DNA from: Chloroflexota bacterium
Lineage (GTDB): Bacteria; Chloroflexota; Anaerolineae; B4-G1
Assembly (NCBI GenBank): GCA_024232355.1
Contig: JAAEPW010000183.1
Location: 4,735 to 68,734, forward strand
DNA length: 64,000 nucleotides
Reading direction: 5' to 3'
The notes beneath the pieces were generated by a model that worked only from the letters and a program-made list of their open reading frames with translations, did no database searches and was not told where the DNA came from. How positions within the stretch are numbered: position 1 is the first letter of the stretch; each line of letters begins with the position of its first letter. Positions 30,201 through 37,378 of this stretch are shown piece after piece. The position numbers and the translations under genes were made by a program.

Positions 30201-31842
30201 CGGGAACAAATATCACAACGGCCAGGCTCGCGGGGATGAGGATTTGCGGCAGGTATCGGGATGCGCGGGCCATATTTTTCCAGTGACCGGTCGCCTGCCC
30301 GAGACTCGCGGCAACCCCGATCATCAGTAGCGACGAGGCAGTCACCGAGGCCACGCTCCATTCAATCGGCAGACTGAGCAGACGCGTAAAGGCCAACATC
30401 GCGCTGCTCCCGCCGATCAGGGTGATGTAATCGAAAAACTCACTGGGAAGCCGCCACGCAGTGAGCGCATAGACGATCATGCAAAAGATCGAGGCTACCA
30501 TCCAGTAGGCGTTTCCGTTCAGTCGCACGCCCATATCAAAGAACTGTTGGTACGCCGCCGCAAAGGCCACTGCCACGAGCAGCGCGCCGATACCGGTTAG
30601 CACGCCTCCTACTTCAGGCAATTCGAGCTTGGCCCGAGCGCCCCATCCGAGCAGGTAGAATGCCATCGGTGCTGCGGCCATAAAGGTCAGTTTCACTATT
30701 CCGGGGAAATTATTCCAAAAGAGAATGACCAAGATGGCAGATGCAACAACGATCATAAAAGCACCCAGGTAGAGCAATCCGCGCAATAGCGCGCCAGAGA
30801 CAGCGGCCTCGACGGCTTTTTCCCACACCTTGCCCCAGTCGATGGGCGGCTTTTTGGGTTTGGGCGGCGCTTTCGGGATGGGTTTAGGACGAGGCGCTGG
30901 CGGCGCAGCCGGTTTGGGCCTGGGTGCAGGAGTGGAGGGGGCAAGTTTTTTGATCTTTACGGGAGGTGGAGGTGGAGGTGCAGGTGGCGCGGGTTGCAAG
31001 AGAGCGGCTCGTTTCCCCTCCAGATAACGACGCAATGACGAGGTATGGGAAAGAGACAAGCGGAACTTTGTGGACCATTGTGGCAGCGATTTGAGGGCGA
31101 AATCGAACACCTGCAAATCTGAAGGCGGCTCTGTCTCGACAGATGTGTCGGCCAGATTTTTACGCAGATCGTTGGCTTGGCCCGCGAGATACTTGTGCAA
31201 GACGTCGGCAATGTTGAGGCCGCTTCGATTCGTCTTGACCCAATCCCAGAGATGCTGCCGTGTGGCTTCTATCAGGGCCAGTTGGTGCGCGGTGCGCTGC
31301 GAGAGGGCGGCGCGCTCGCGGGTCAGGTGATTGTACAGCGACTTGGCGTCGGCTAGGGGGAGTGAAAGTGATTTGGTCCACACCGGCAGGGATTCAATGC
31401 CAAAGTCGAGCACTTGCACCTCGGAAGGCGGCCCCACTCGAACGGCCCGGCCAGCGAGTTGTTTTTTCAGGTCGTTGGCCTGGTGGGAGAGGTATCCGCG
31501 CAGTTTGGCCGCAGCGGCAGGGGGGATGCCGGTCGCCTTGGCCCACACCGGAACCTGTCCGAGGGCGGCTTCCACCAGGGCCAGTTTGGGCGCGATCTCT
31601 TTGGGTGATAACAACGGCGCGAGGTGCAGCGCGCTGCGCAGGTCGCCCAGTTGGCGCAGGGTTTCGTCCCGCAGCCGCGCGTGGGCTGTTGGCCCAAGGA
31701 TGCGGGCGCGCTCGTTCAGCCAATCCAGGAGGTATTCCATGTGTTGGAAGGTTTCGAGCGTATCCCGGTCGTACGCTTCGCCGCACGTGGAGCACTTGAG
31801 CAGTGCTGTATCCGAAACGTGTTTGCAATTAGGACATTTCAT
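24217..31842 (-). CDS. Giant polytopic membrane protein (2541 aa) with zinc ribbon and internal repeats
   Basis: It starts at ATG 31842, overlapping the preceding stop (ATGA), with GAGGAG upstream. An N-terminal zinc ribbon has C3-x2-C6-x10-C17-x2-C20. A soluble helical region of about 270 residues contains a duplicated ~103-residue unit (QANDLKKQLAG and QANDLRKNLAD). A Pro/Lys-rich linker follows (about 284-332). From about residue 345 to the end the protein is almost wholly membrane-embedded, with several dozen helices. At least three ~260-residue repeats occupy about 1150-1920 (FFPVTLFF, GPYLGGYAL, WTLGLGILAAVWSA recur). No catalytic motif is visible. The upstream DUF2157/DUF4401 partners suggest that it belongs to the same family of large membrane proteins. 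Function is unknown. Confidence 0.88.
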   Translation of the reverse strand: MKCPNCKHVSDTALLKCSTCGEAYDRDTLETFQHMEYLLDWLNERARILGPTAHARLRDETLRQLGDLRSALHLAPLLSPKEIAPKLALVEAALGQVPVWAKATGIPPAAAAKLRGYLSHQANDLKKQLAGRAVRVGPPSEVQVLDFGIESLPVWTKSLSLPLADAKSLYNHLTRERAALSQRTAHQLALIEATRQHLWDWVKTNRSGLNIADVLHKYLAGQANDLRKNLADTSVETEPPSDLQVFDFALKSLPQWSTKFRLSLSHTSSLRRYLEGKRAALLQPAPPAPPPPPPVKIKKLAPSTPAPRPKPAAPPAPRPKPIPKAPPKPKKPPIDWGKVWEKAVEAAVSGALLRGLLYLGAFMIVVASAILVILFWNNFPGIVKLTFMAAAPMAFYLLGWGARAKLELPEVGGVLTGIGALLVAVAFAAAYQQFFDMGVRLNGNAYWMVASIFCMIVYALTAWRLPSEFFDYITLIGGSSAMLAFTRLLSLPIEWSVASVTASSLLMIGVAASLGQATGHWKNMARASRYLPQILIPASLAVVIFVPGDAAFGQMAAFFLATLSYGLLAWRFPATIAAHATVWSSVGAVLFALIAVDLPIEWYASIAAVVGFFYILAGRWMGTQLDKGWKQRRGYLAAAYLVGFGMVSVAVLVGFGTLPSDLWAGVIALTLAAFVLAACAYLFRRPVLVLLAAGLFVAPFTFAVAQWLDDLAVAYWGAWLMSAWAGLALAYLGIAVILRAADEYGRWLNMWAHILALLVLFGLCGLIFTYGLTTISVPTLVALGGVIIVYIVSAVVHDSGRHPALSNWVTWLPNQIERAIFLWPVGLLAPVWLTVFWSAAEGDRPWLGVALAGLALAYVGLGQLLSQRKVEYRLPFHTYAYPLAVIGVLAAWSDTWAQLITLYIVVGVLAALASVYRRVLETAAAALLFIWPFDLSLGRTSLPSHAHSLAYALLVSLAYIPLGVWLDKQERKLSLPVYIVGYGLSAYALLTSLMGRLGAYRPDLPMVGVVVPLIVTGLQVFGAYRFRQPPFAWVGALTFAIAFGQTLTLLHIPPEYDATAWVGLAVAYMLAERVIALAKEKAWFLTFRWPLGMGTIALCTLGLLLTASGTVAAFTDRPVENFFPIILAQSLAVGLTMLAARLYYSRWPLHFEPWLVFFPVTLFFVGYGEVIFGQPLTLPQYGIVWSVLGWAHLLAGVLLDRAKVQYAHGPYLGGYALGAFAIVWAFALAMQETLPDYTMLLWTLGLGILAAVWSAILVHFNRHRTWDDLMADLFGQKQSTARSVARGAFLWLAAWSFPIWCVLLLRQLNVIGEFAWLGLSASALLFLGLAVWLRRAERTYSWPFHTSAQFYTALGLFISASLTARFLGGRYRLPDEELSALAFIMLQALAIIFYAASARVLRSRFFTYVTTALSFFPVTLFFITYGAAIFGQPLTFPQYGIVWSVLSLVHLLTGVLLDRAKVRYSHGPYLGGYALAVFAIVWTSALAVQEMVFDRGVLLWTLGLGILAAVWSAVLVHVNQHRTWDELMAAFFGKKQSTARSAVRGAFLWLAAWPFPIWCVLLLRQLNAVETITFADEFVWLGFGVPALLFLGLAVLLRRAERTSGAMRTYAWPFHTAAQFYTIVGLVISVPLTVYFFSGRSHLPPEAPRGLAVILLQALAVTFYAASAWALRRRFFAHVASWLSVFPYTLAWIVYDRAAFTQVSHPRFAWIWTGWAAVLLVIGFVLDRERKVRYAHGPYLVAYTLAGFALAWSARDRLVNVYTLAAAIGLALISQVLVHYKQHRSFDDLIGLFWRKPGTVARRAVRTVFLFFAAYAFPVWLTQLLTHNQVPLAWRGLALALSAPIYIAFGLAARRVKSEYTWPLYSAGYALTALGAMITYDDLALTIYVLALDVVVYAVSAYIFRQPFWLYLANVLVPAIALLTLHHNESLTAPWVSGTLMALAFVYFGIGRLFDWGRKGLVSRFALPFYAPGYILSAIALAAASTSDEYLAINIYSAGVVLYALSAWAFREAVFLYPAAWLAAVPYYLGMTLTSLEPRWYGLGWLPLIVAYIGLGRLGFQRKPLGIKNLRTFIAALTHPAMPFYLLAYGMSVSMMVLSQGDMRAFTMALAAGAAIYTVSAVLFRYPAWLYPGLLTAHLALATYFAIDPSGNPKYYITLPFLGMTWITALMGYALSLLFPVARRSRTGKWIFKLERYKLDFGNLPFLGHLVTPSWAQPLFIFAALDLVIWQTLALLSFETGIILAAGNALLLGLFAMLWLDTTLVYGALGLFLLGVGYRLGWASFPFADTFAWVGGIGFGLYFVALITEYTKKAAFTIWSKPLTNVAMFLTAVAVVATLPFVASYTTAFAFALAFAGSLYLAIAYRGHRHYLGYLGMAMLQLAWALMLIDQDVSQPQWYAIPAGLYFTGVGYLERRRKRGVFATIVESFGLAVLLVTSFIQSLDGAQGFPYFVLLLGEGLIVIGWGATQRLKMPFFIGLAASVLNVVAQIVVLVQVYDINRWFIVLGVGLMLLAVAAWGERKRGQIIARTQEWRDTLETWG
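26090..28400 (-). repeat. Three tandem intragenic repeats in the giant membrane protein gene (approximate limits)
   Basis: Anchors aligned by eye are the FFPVTLFF-coding segments at about 28351 and 27577 (774 bp, 258 codons apart) and a more diverged third copy near 26777 (about 270 codons further). The first two are the most alike and share long stretches of identical codons, so they duplicated most recently. Confidence 0.8.
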
Positions 31843-32345
31843 TTGTCAGACTCCTCATCAGCAGGCCCAAGCGGTTCTAGATCAGGGCCGCGCAATCCCA
31901 CGAGCACGCCTTCTCCAGATTCCGAGACCCTGAATTCGCCGTAACGGGCGGTGTCGTAATATTCGGCGTGCCCTTCCTGGAAAAAGAAGGACTCGACTCC
32001 CACACGAACGTTCCAGTCACGCACGCGGTACCGCAGGAGCAATTCCCCGTCGGCGAGCGGCGTCTGGGGATCGTGAATGCGCACCAGGCTGGCGACGTTT
32101 CTTTTATCCACTCGCAGCACCAGATAGCCGTCTGCCGGTGGATCATAGTCGTGCACGTCTTGAGCTAGATCGTATCCCAAGCGCATATAATCTCCCTGGA
32201 TCAAGGAGCGGGGGTCTACGGGTGCCAGTTCAAGAAAGATCGTCTGGCCGTGAGAGATCACGCGCTCCTTTTGAATAATCAGGCCGTTGACCAGAACGAT
32301 GATCGATAAGGCAACGATAAACATTACGGTATAGCGGAGCTTCAT
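31839..32345 (-). CDS. GDYXXLXY-domain protein
   Basis: The 168 residues begin with one transmembrane helix (VMFIVALSIIVLVNGLII). The external part carries QGDYMRLGYD, an exact match to the GDYxxLxY motif that names this family. These proteins are known to occur next to DUF4401 and DUF2157 membrane proteins, as here. Function is uncharacterised. Both ends overlap neighbours by 4 nt (ATGA), so translation is coupled. Confidence 0.88.
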   Translation of the reverse strand: MKLRYTVMFIVALSIIVLVNGLIIQKERVISHGQTIFLELAPVDPRSLIQGDYMRLGYDLAQDVHDYDPPADGYLVLRVDKRNVASLVRIHDPQTPLADGELLLRYRVRDWNVRVGVESFFFQEGHAEYYDTARYGEFRVSESGEGVLVGLRGPDLEPLGPADEESDK

Positions 32346-33418
32346 AGGGTCACCTCGTTACGGAACTGTTTCAAATAGCGCAAAAGAAAATGTCGCGTGG
32401 TCAGAATCGCCAGGCCCGTTCCCATCAGTGCAAAGGACTTGACCAGCAAGGTCATCTCCAAGCTGTAATAATAAGCGCCCAGGAACAGGACCAGGAATGC
32501 GGCTGCCGTTCCCATCAACACACGGTTGCCGCGTCGGAATCCAAGCAAGAGGACAATGATGGCTGCGAGAATGCCCGGCGTATGCATAGATGGGATGACG
32601 GCGACGATGGTGCCGCCCATCACCCAGAGAACGGTTCCGGGCTGCAAGTCGAGGCCATAGTAGGACAGGGTACGATATTCCAGGTACAGCAGGAGCAAAA
32701 GCAAGCCACCGGCAGAAATCCACCACCAAAAGATTTCCAGTTCGTCCACCGTGGCTAGACAGAGCAAAACGAACATTGCCGCGAGCAATCCATATCCTAC
32801 GGGAGAGTAGGCGTCCGCCGCCCCCGTTGTCGAGAGATAAGATTCGTTGTCCCAGATCAAGACCGCGACCGCCGCCAACGTCAGGATCACAAAGTGGATC
32901 GTTTCTAAAACCTCCAGATCAACAAGCAAGACACAGATGGCCACGATAATGATAATGGTAGACAGAAAACGGTGCAGTTGATCCGGGTACAACCAGATCA
33001 GCACGCTTTCTAGCACAATCGTGACCATCACAATGGTCGCCATGCTCTTTACTTCAAATATGATTCCGCCGATGAACAACACTTGACCGGCGAGACTGAA
33101 CGCCAAAGTTAGTTGTCCCACAAAGATAGAGCGGGCAAAAACTCGCTTTAGGACGATAGCACCGGCGCAGAACAACATTCCGACGAATACCGCGTCCGCT
33201 TCGGACGAGATCAAGTCCATAAAGAACAAAAATGCGAGCAAAGGAATGGCCGCAAACCAGGCACTGATGCCGATAAGCCCTCGGACGTACCAGGGAGTTT
33301 TGGTTTGAGGTGCTGCCGATAGTGTCGTCGCCATCTTGGATTGTTCGTCGGGCGCGAGGTGCCCTTTTGCGACGAGTTGATCCACGACTGTTTGCAAGCT
33401 GGGAGTAAAACTAGTCAT
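32342..33418 (-). CDS. DUF4401-family membrane protein
   Basis: GGAGG precedes the ATG, and the start overlaps the DUF2157 stop. The cytoplasmic N-terminus (LQTVVDQLVAKGHLAPDEQS) precedes PWYVRGLIGISAWFAAIPLL and about ten transmembrane helices. The N-terminal helical motif and the WYVRGL start of the membrane domain are characteristic of DUF4401. Partner of the DUF2157 and GDYXXLXY proteins; biochemical role unknown. Confidence 0.83.
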   Translation of the reverse strand: MTSFTPSLQTVVDQLVAKGHLAPDEQSKMATTLSAAPQTKTPWYVRGLIGISAWFAAIPLLAFLFFMDLISSEADAVFVGMLFCAGAIVLKRVFARSIFVGQLTLAFSLAGQVLFIGGIIFEVKSMATIVMVTIVLESVLIWLYPDQLHRFLSTIIIIVAICVLLVDLEVLETIHFVILTLAAVAVLIWDNESYLSTTGAADAYSPVGYGLLAAMFVLLCLATVDELEIFWWWISAGGLLLLLLYLEYRTLSYYGLDLQPGTVLWVMGGTIVAVIPSMHTPGILAAIIVLLLGFRRGNRVLMGTAAAFLVLFLGAYYYSLEMTLLVKSFALMGTGLAILTTRHFLLRYLKQFRNEVTL

Positions 33419-34409
33419 CAGAATCCTCCAGGGATTTGGCGAGTTTGCGCAAGCCGTTTAGGGCCAGGGCGGCCTGCCCGATAATGAGCAAGCCCAACAG
33501 CAGGAAATCTCCGCCGCCGTCAAAGTGGAGCAGGTCTATCACGGTAGAAGTGATCACGATGATCATGCTCAGGGCACAAATGGTGAGGATGAACAGATCA
33601 CGAGTTTTTTGCGAGTAGAAATAAAGGGTGAACAGACTAAAGCCGATATACAGCACAGGCGCAAGGATCAGAAATTTGTCTTCCCAATACCCAAAGGAAA
33701 AAATGAGCAAAAGTGTGGGTATCACCAGAGATACAAAAGTAACCAATGCGATCAACCTGGGCATCCAGCGACTTTGCAGCCAGCGTATGCCTGAACCGCT
33801 GGCATATTCCCAGATGAGGAGAGCACCAGCATTTAATAAAAAGAGCATCTCGCATATAACTGCTTCATACCGGTACCCTATGACTTGATTCCAATACAGA
33901 ATCAGACTGGTATTCAGCAGCACCAACAACACGAACCAGAGCGGGGCATAAGAACCAATAGCGACCCAGCCCGCGATGAGCAGCGCCCAGGTCAAAAAGA
34001 GTTGGTATGAATCCGCGCCGGTCTGGTAGGTTTGCCCGTACACGGCTAGCAGCGCGCCAACGAGGATAGCGGCGGCGGCCAGGGCAATCTTGCCCGAGAG
34101 GTTGTCCAGTCCCTTGTAAAAGGCCAGGCCCGCTGCAAAGAGGATGGCTGTCTCGATCAAGCCGAATTTGAAAAAGCGATGCATGTCGGCCCAATTGTAG
34201 GCAAAGAAAAAGAATACGCCGCTGAGGGTGAATGCCGCTCCCAAAAGCAAAAGCGCGTGACCGATAAATTTCTCCCAAGCCTTGCCATTGGGGATGGAAC
34301 CAGCCATTCTGAGACTTGTTTCCAGAGTCTTTGCGTCCAGATGACCACCTTGGGCGAGCGTTCGCAAGCGCCCCGGTGTGGCCCTTTGTTCAAGTGGATT
34401 TTGTTCCAT
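33411..34409 (-). CDS. DUF2157-family membrane protein
   Basis: GGGAG lies 8 nt before the ATG. The N-terminus (LRTLAQGGHLDAKTLETSL) is the short soluble region that defines DUF2157. The membrane domain begins LLLLGAAFTLSGVFFFFAYNW and has about ten helices. It is the first gene of the DUF2157 > DUF4401 > GDYXXLXY > giant protein block, and so the likely site of the block's promoter, although I could not identify a convincing one. Confidence 0.85.
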   Translation of the reverse strand: MEQNPLEQRATPGRLRTLAQGGHLDAKTLETSLRMAGSIPNGKAWEKFIGHALLLLGAAFTLSGVFFFFAYNWADMHRFFKFGLIETAILFAAGLAFYKGLDNLSGKIALAAAAILVGALLAVYGQTYQTGADSYQLFLTWALLIAGWVAIGSYAPLWFVLLVLLNTSLILYWNQVIGYRYEAVICEMLFLLNAGALLIWEYASGSGIRWLQSRWMPRLIALVTFVSLVIPTLLLIFSFGYWEDKFLILAPVLYIGFSLFTLYFYSQKTRDLFILTICALSMIIVITSTVIDLLHFDGGGDFLLLGLLIIGQAALALNGLRKLAKSLEDSDD

Positions 34410-34535
34410 TACTCATTCTCCCGTATGATATTGCCACTCGTTGCTATGCTACAAGATTAGCAAATCGTGTCTGCCAAAACAAGAGAATTAACTGCCAAAA
34501 ACCGCCAATTTGAGGTTGTTGATTGAGCCGTGTCA

Positions 34536-34634
34536 AGACCTATCAGGTTTTCGCTGGAGCTTTTTCAAGCCAGATTCGACCTGATTATTAGGTGTATTTC
34601 CGTTCGAAAGTATCTCGTAAAACCTGGCAGGTCT
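34536..34634. repeat. Dispersed palindrome with long loop, AGACYT-N3-ARGTTY design
   Basis: AGACCTATCAGGTTTT at 34536-34551 is inverted as AAAACCTGGCAGGTCT at 34619-34634, with about 67 bases between. The right arm touches the stop codon of the regulator gene (34633-34635). The 34410-34535 gap otherwise shows nothing recognisable. Confidence 0.7.
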
Positions 34635-36483
34635 AGTGCAAAGCGGATTCCATCTCTTCCAACGCTCGTGTAACGGCCCGTAGGGCTGTACGGCGCGTGC
34701 GGTTAAAGGTTCCTTCCGAGATGTACAGGCGGGACATGATGTCGCGATTGGGGACGTCTTGCAAATAAGCGTCGTGCAGTATCAAGTAGGGGTACCATTC
34801 GCGGGGAGGCGGATCGCCGGGAAGAGTGTCGCCAGGGCGCAGCTTTTCGACAGCTTCAGAGAGCACATCGTACGCGGCTTTGCCCAGGTCGAGGTGTGTG
34901 ACGGAAGTGCCAGCGGCGATCCTCGACCTCACCAGCTTGAATCGGGTAAGAGGATGGTCGCCCAAATAAGCATAATCTACGATGTGGCGGAGGGCATCCT
35001 CCACAGATTTGATCGAAATCGGGTCGGGGTACTCGATCGTTTGGGGTTCGCTCGTTTCGATCACCTGCGCGACTTGAGCCACGTACTCGGCTTTGCGGCG
35101 CGCGTCTCGGATAGCATCAGTCAATCGATCGCTGGGGTAGAGCAGCAAGTCCACGTCGGCCTGTGAGTAGCTGGTGCCGTTTGTCGGCTGCCCCAAGATC
35201 AGTGCCCCGCATTGCTCGGTGTCGGCATAGAGCGGTATCAAGAGCGCGGCTTCTGTCAGTGGAGGGAAGAACTGGCCTGGCTTGAGGTGGAGCACGTCAT
35301 CAGCGGTCAGGTCTTGGGGAGATAATGGCGGATTGCCATAATGCCAACGGTAGCCGGCTGCGATCCGGACGTCGGTTCCATCACTATCCTCAAAAAGTAG
35401 AATCAGGCCGAAAATCGCTCGGACAGAGGTGCATAGAGAATCCAGCGTGATAGACAGATGCTCGTCCAGCCTGTCATGTTCACCAGCGATGCTGGCCAAC
35501 TTGTGCAAATCCGCCCGCACCTGGCGAATATCCCGGCGGTAAAAGAACGGGTTCAGGTAGCGACGGGTGACGTCGACCAACGAGTGGGTGACGATGGCCA
35601 AAAGGACGACAAAGATAAAGGTCACGCCGGGCACACCGAAAAACTGGACCGAGATCCAGGTGACAAACAAGTAGAGTACGGTCACCACGCCAATCGCGAC
35701 GGCGTTGTAGTAGAAATCACGGCGAATCGTCCGCCCGTCCACCAGGGCGCTGTACCGCGCCACGCCGTACCCGATCAAAACCACGGCCAGTCCAAGCAGC
35801 ATCGAACCGACAAATGTCGGGATGCGCAGGCCCAAAAGCCAACCGGCGCTCGAAAGCGGGAGGGCCAACCCAGCGATCAAGGTCGCGGCGGTCAGGGTGA
35901 CAAATTGCTTGCGGGGAACGTTGGTCGGCGCGATATAGGCCGAGCGCATCAGGTTCACCAGGCTCATCCCCATCAGGAGCAATCCGAGAGTGAGAAAGAG
36001 TGGATAAAGAGGACCGGTTCTCGATGTGCTGAGATAGAGCGGGTCTACGGCCAACGTAGAAGAGATCAACAACGAGGTGTTGGATTGAACGATGATGGCC
36101 AACACACCAAAGCCGTATCCGAACAAAATTCGCGTCCGGCGCCAGCGGTTCAGACCGCCGGGCCGCATCAGCACGGTTGCGTGATGCCAGAACACGATCG
36201 CCGGAATCGCTGACCACCCATGAAGCCAGCTATTGGCTCTATCGCGCACGTTCGCTTCCCAAAACTGTAAAACAGGCCCCAACCAACCCGGAGAACCCGT
36301 GGGCGTTGGCAGCGGTGTGAGGGTCAGGAGTATATTCAGGAATGGACCCGTCAAGGACCAGAGCGTGAGACCGGTCAACCAAGAGGTCAAGCGGCGCGGG
36401 CTGCGGGTCACCACGTACAGGCCAAGCCAAAGCGCGGCGGCCAGCGCCACAAAGTTTACAATCGACGTTATCGCAAGCAACAT
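34633..36483 (-). CDS. Membrane sensor with GAF domain and C-terminal helix-turn-helix
   Basis: The ATG at 36483 (MLLAITSIVNF) is used because AGGGTGG precedes it; a GTG at 36492 is the alternative. About nine transmembrane helices fill residues 1-300, similar to the 7TM region of sensor kinases. A GAF domain follows (about 320-470), with a charged linker and a C-terminal segment (NRDIMSRLYISEGTFNRTRR) that reads as a helix-turn-helix like sigma region 4 or LuxR. There is no kinase domain. A membrane-tethered transcription regulator is the simplest reading, but DNA binding is inferred from the HTH alone. Confidence 0.75.
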   Translation of the reverse strand: MLLAITSIVNFVALAAALWLGLYVVTRSPRRLTSWLTGLTLWSLTGPFLNILLTLTPLPTPTGSPGWLGPVLQFWEANVRDRANSWLHGWSAIPAIVFWHHATVLMRPGGLNRWRRTRILFGYGFGVLAIIVQSNTSLLISSTLAVDPLYLSTSRTGPLYPLFLTLGLLLMGMSLVNLMRSAYIAPTNVPRKQFVTLTAATLIAGLALPLSSAGWLLGLRIPTFVGSMLLGLAVVLIGYGVARYSALVDGRTIRRDFYYNAVAIGVVTVLYLFVTWISVQFFGVPGVTFIFVVLLAIVTHSLVDVTRRYLNPFFYRRDIRQVRADLHKLASIAGEHDRLDEHLSITLDSLCTSVRAIFGLILLFEDSDGTDVRIAAGYRWHYGNPPLSPQDLTADDVLHLKPGQFFPPLTEAALLIPLYADTEQCGALILGQPTNGTSYSQADVDLLLYPSDRLTDAIRDARRKAEYVAQVAQVIETSEPQTIEYPDPISIKSVEDALRHIVDYAYLGDHPLTRFKLVRSRIAAGTSVTHLDLGKAAYDVLSEAVEKLRPGDTLPGDPPPREWYPYLILHDAYLQDVPNRDIMSRLYISEGTFNRTRRTALRAVTRALEEMESALH

Positions 36484-36575
36484 ACCGACCACCCTTTTTC
36501 ACCTGTGGGCCTATACACTCTTATGATACACAGATTAGAGTGAGAAGTCAATTCTTGTTTGAGGGAGATGGTGAA

Positions 36576-36605
36576 TTGTGATGAGGTGAGATGGTGTGGT
36601 ACAAT
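36576..36605 (+). promoter_or_regulatory. Extended -10 promoter for the small helical protein gene
   Basis: TTGTGA at 36576-36581 and TACAAT at 36600-36605 are 18 bp apart, and TGG directly precedes the -10 to give an extended TGnTACAAT. It lies about 60 nt before the ATG at 36667. Confidence 0.55.
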
Positions 36606-36666
36606 ATTTCCGTGGCAAGCACAGACGTTTGTTCAACCTGGAATTGAAAAAGCTGAGGAGATTTTG

Positions 36667-37308
36667 ATGCAATTTGAAGAGATATTGAAAAACTTGGGCA
36701 AGGTTTCCTGGAAAGAACTGAGACAAGCCCATGGTAATGCGTCTCACGTACCTCAGGCCATTCGTGATCTTGTGTCAGAGCGCGCTCACGTCAGAAAGTC
36801 TGCCTACTGGAAACTGGATAACTTTGTAGTGCTTCAGGGAGATTTGTACGAGGCTGCGGCATACGTTCCGCCTTTTCTAATCTCGATTCTCAAGTCATCC
36901 GTTCCCCACGGTCGTGATCTTGTCTTGGATGTCCTCTACGAAATTGGGAACGGTTGCGCCATTCTTGGTGAAAAGCTGAGAATTCAAATTGATTCCCAAG
37001 GACGAATCAATGAATACGATCCAGATGATGCACCAACGATTCAACATGCATGCCGCAAAGCTGTGCTTGAGGGTGTTGAGTATTATCTGCGAGAGCTAGA
37101 AACGTCCAGCCCGAGCAACCGGGCAGCAAGTCAGCTTGTCTCAAGCTTGCCGGAGCAAGAAGAAGCGATTCGACTCGGTCTTGAACGGATTCTAAAGACC
37201 TCGCAAGATAAAAAACTCGTTTCTTTGATCAAGGAGACTTTGAAGAACCTTGACGAGTGCGTTGAGACTTACCGCAACCCAACTGGCGAGTGGGAACCTT
37301 GGCTCTGA
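36667..37308 (+). CDS. Unknown helical protein (HEAT/armadillo-like)
   Basis: The ATG at 36667 (MQFEEILKNLGKVSWKEL) has GAGGAG 6 nt upstream and lies downstream of the promoter at 36576-36605, so the longer frame from 36559 is rejected. The 213 residues are mostly alpha-helical and soluble, with phrases such as VPQAIRDLVSERAHVRKSAY and YVPPFLISILKS that resemble HEAT-like repeats. Such proteins sometimes act as immunity or scaffold proteins, but nothing here fixes a role. It is a lone plus-strand gene between two minus-strand blocks and is followed by a hairpin. Confidence 0.75.
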   Translation: MQFEEILKNLGKVSWKELRQAHGNASHVPQAIRDLVSERAHVRKSAYWKLDNFVVLQGDLYEAAAYVPPFLISILKSSVPHGRDLVLDVLYEIGNGCAILGEKLRIQIDSQGRINEYDPDDAPTIQHACRKAVLEGVEYYLRELETSSPSNRAASQLVSSLPEQEEAIRLGLERILKTSQDKKLVSLIKETLKNLDECVETYRNPTGEWEPWL

Positions 37309-37328
37309 CCAGAGTGAACGGATTAACA

Positions 37329-37362
37329 AGACCTGGGAGGTTTTCTGAAACCTTCCAGGTCT
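37329..37362. repeat. Dispersed palindrome, AGACYT-N3-ARGTTY design (terminator position)
   Basis: AGACCTGGGAGGTTT and AAACCTTCCAGGTCT flank the loop TCTG. It lies between the stops of two convergent genes (37308 and 37379), so it may serve as a bidirectional terminator, but the same sequence design occurs elsewhere in the window. Confidence 0.75.
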
Positions 37363-37378
37363 CGGTGTGAAGATCTTC

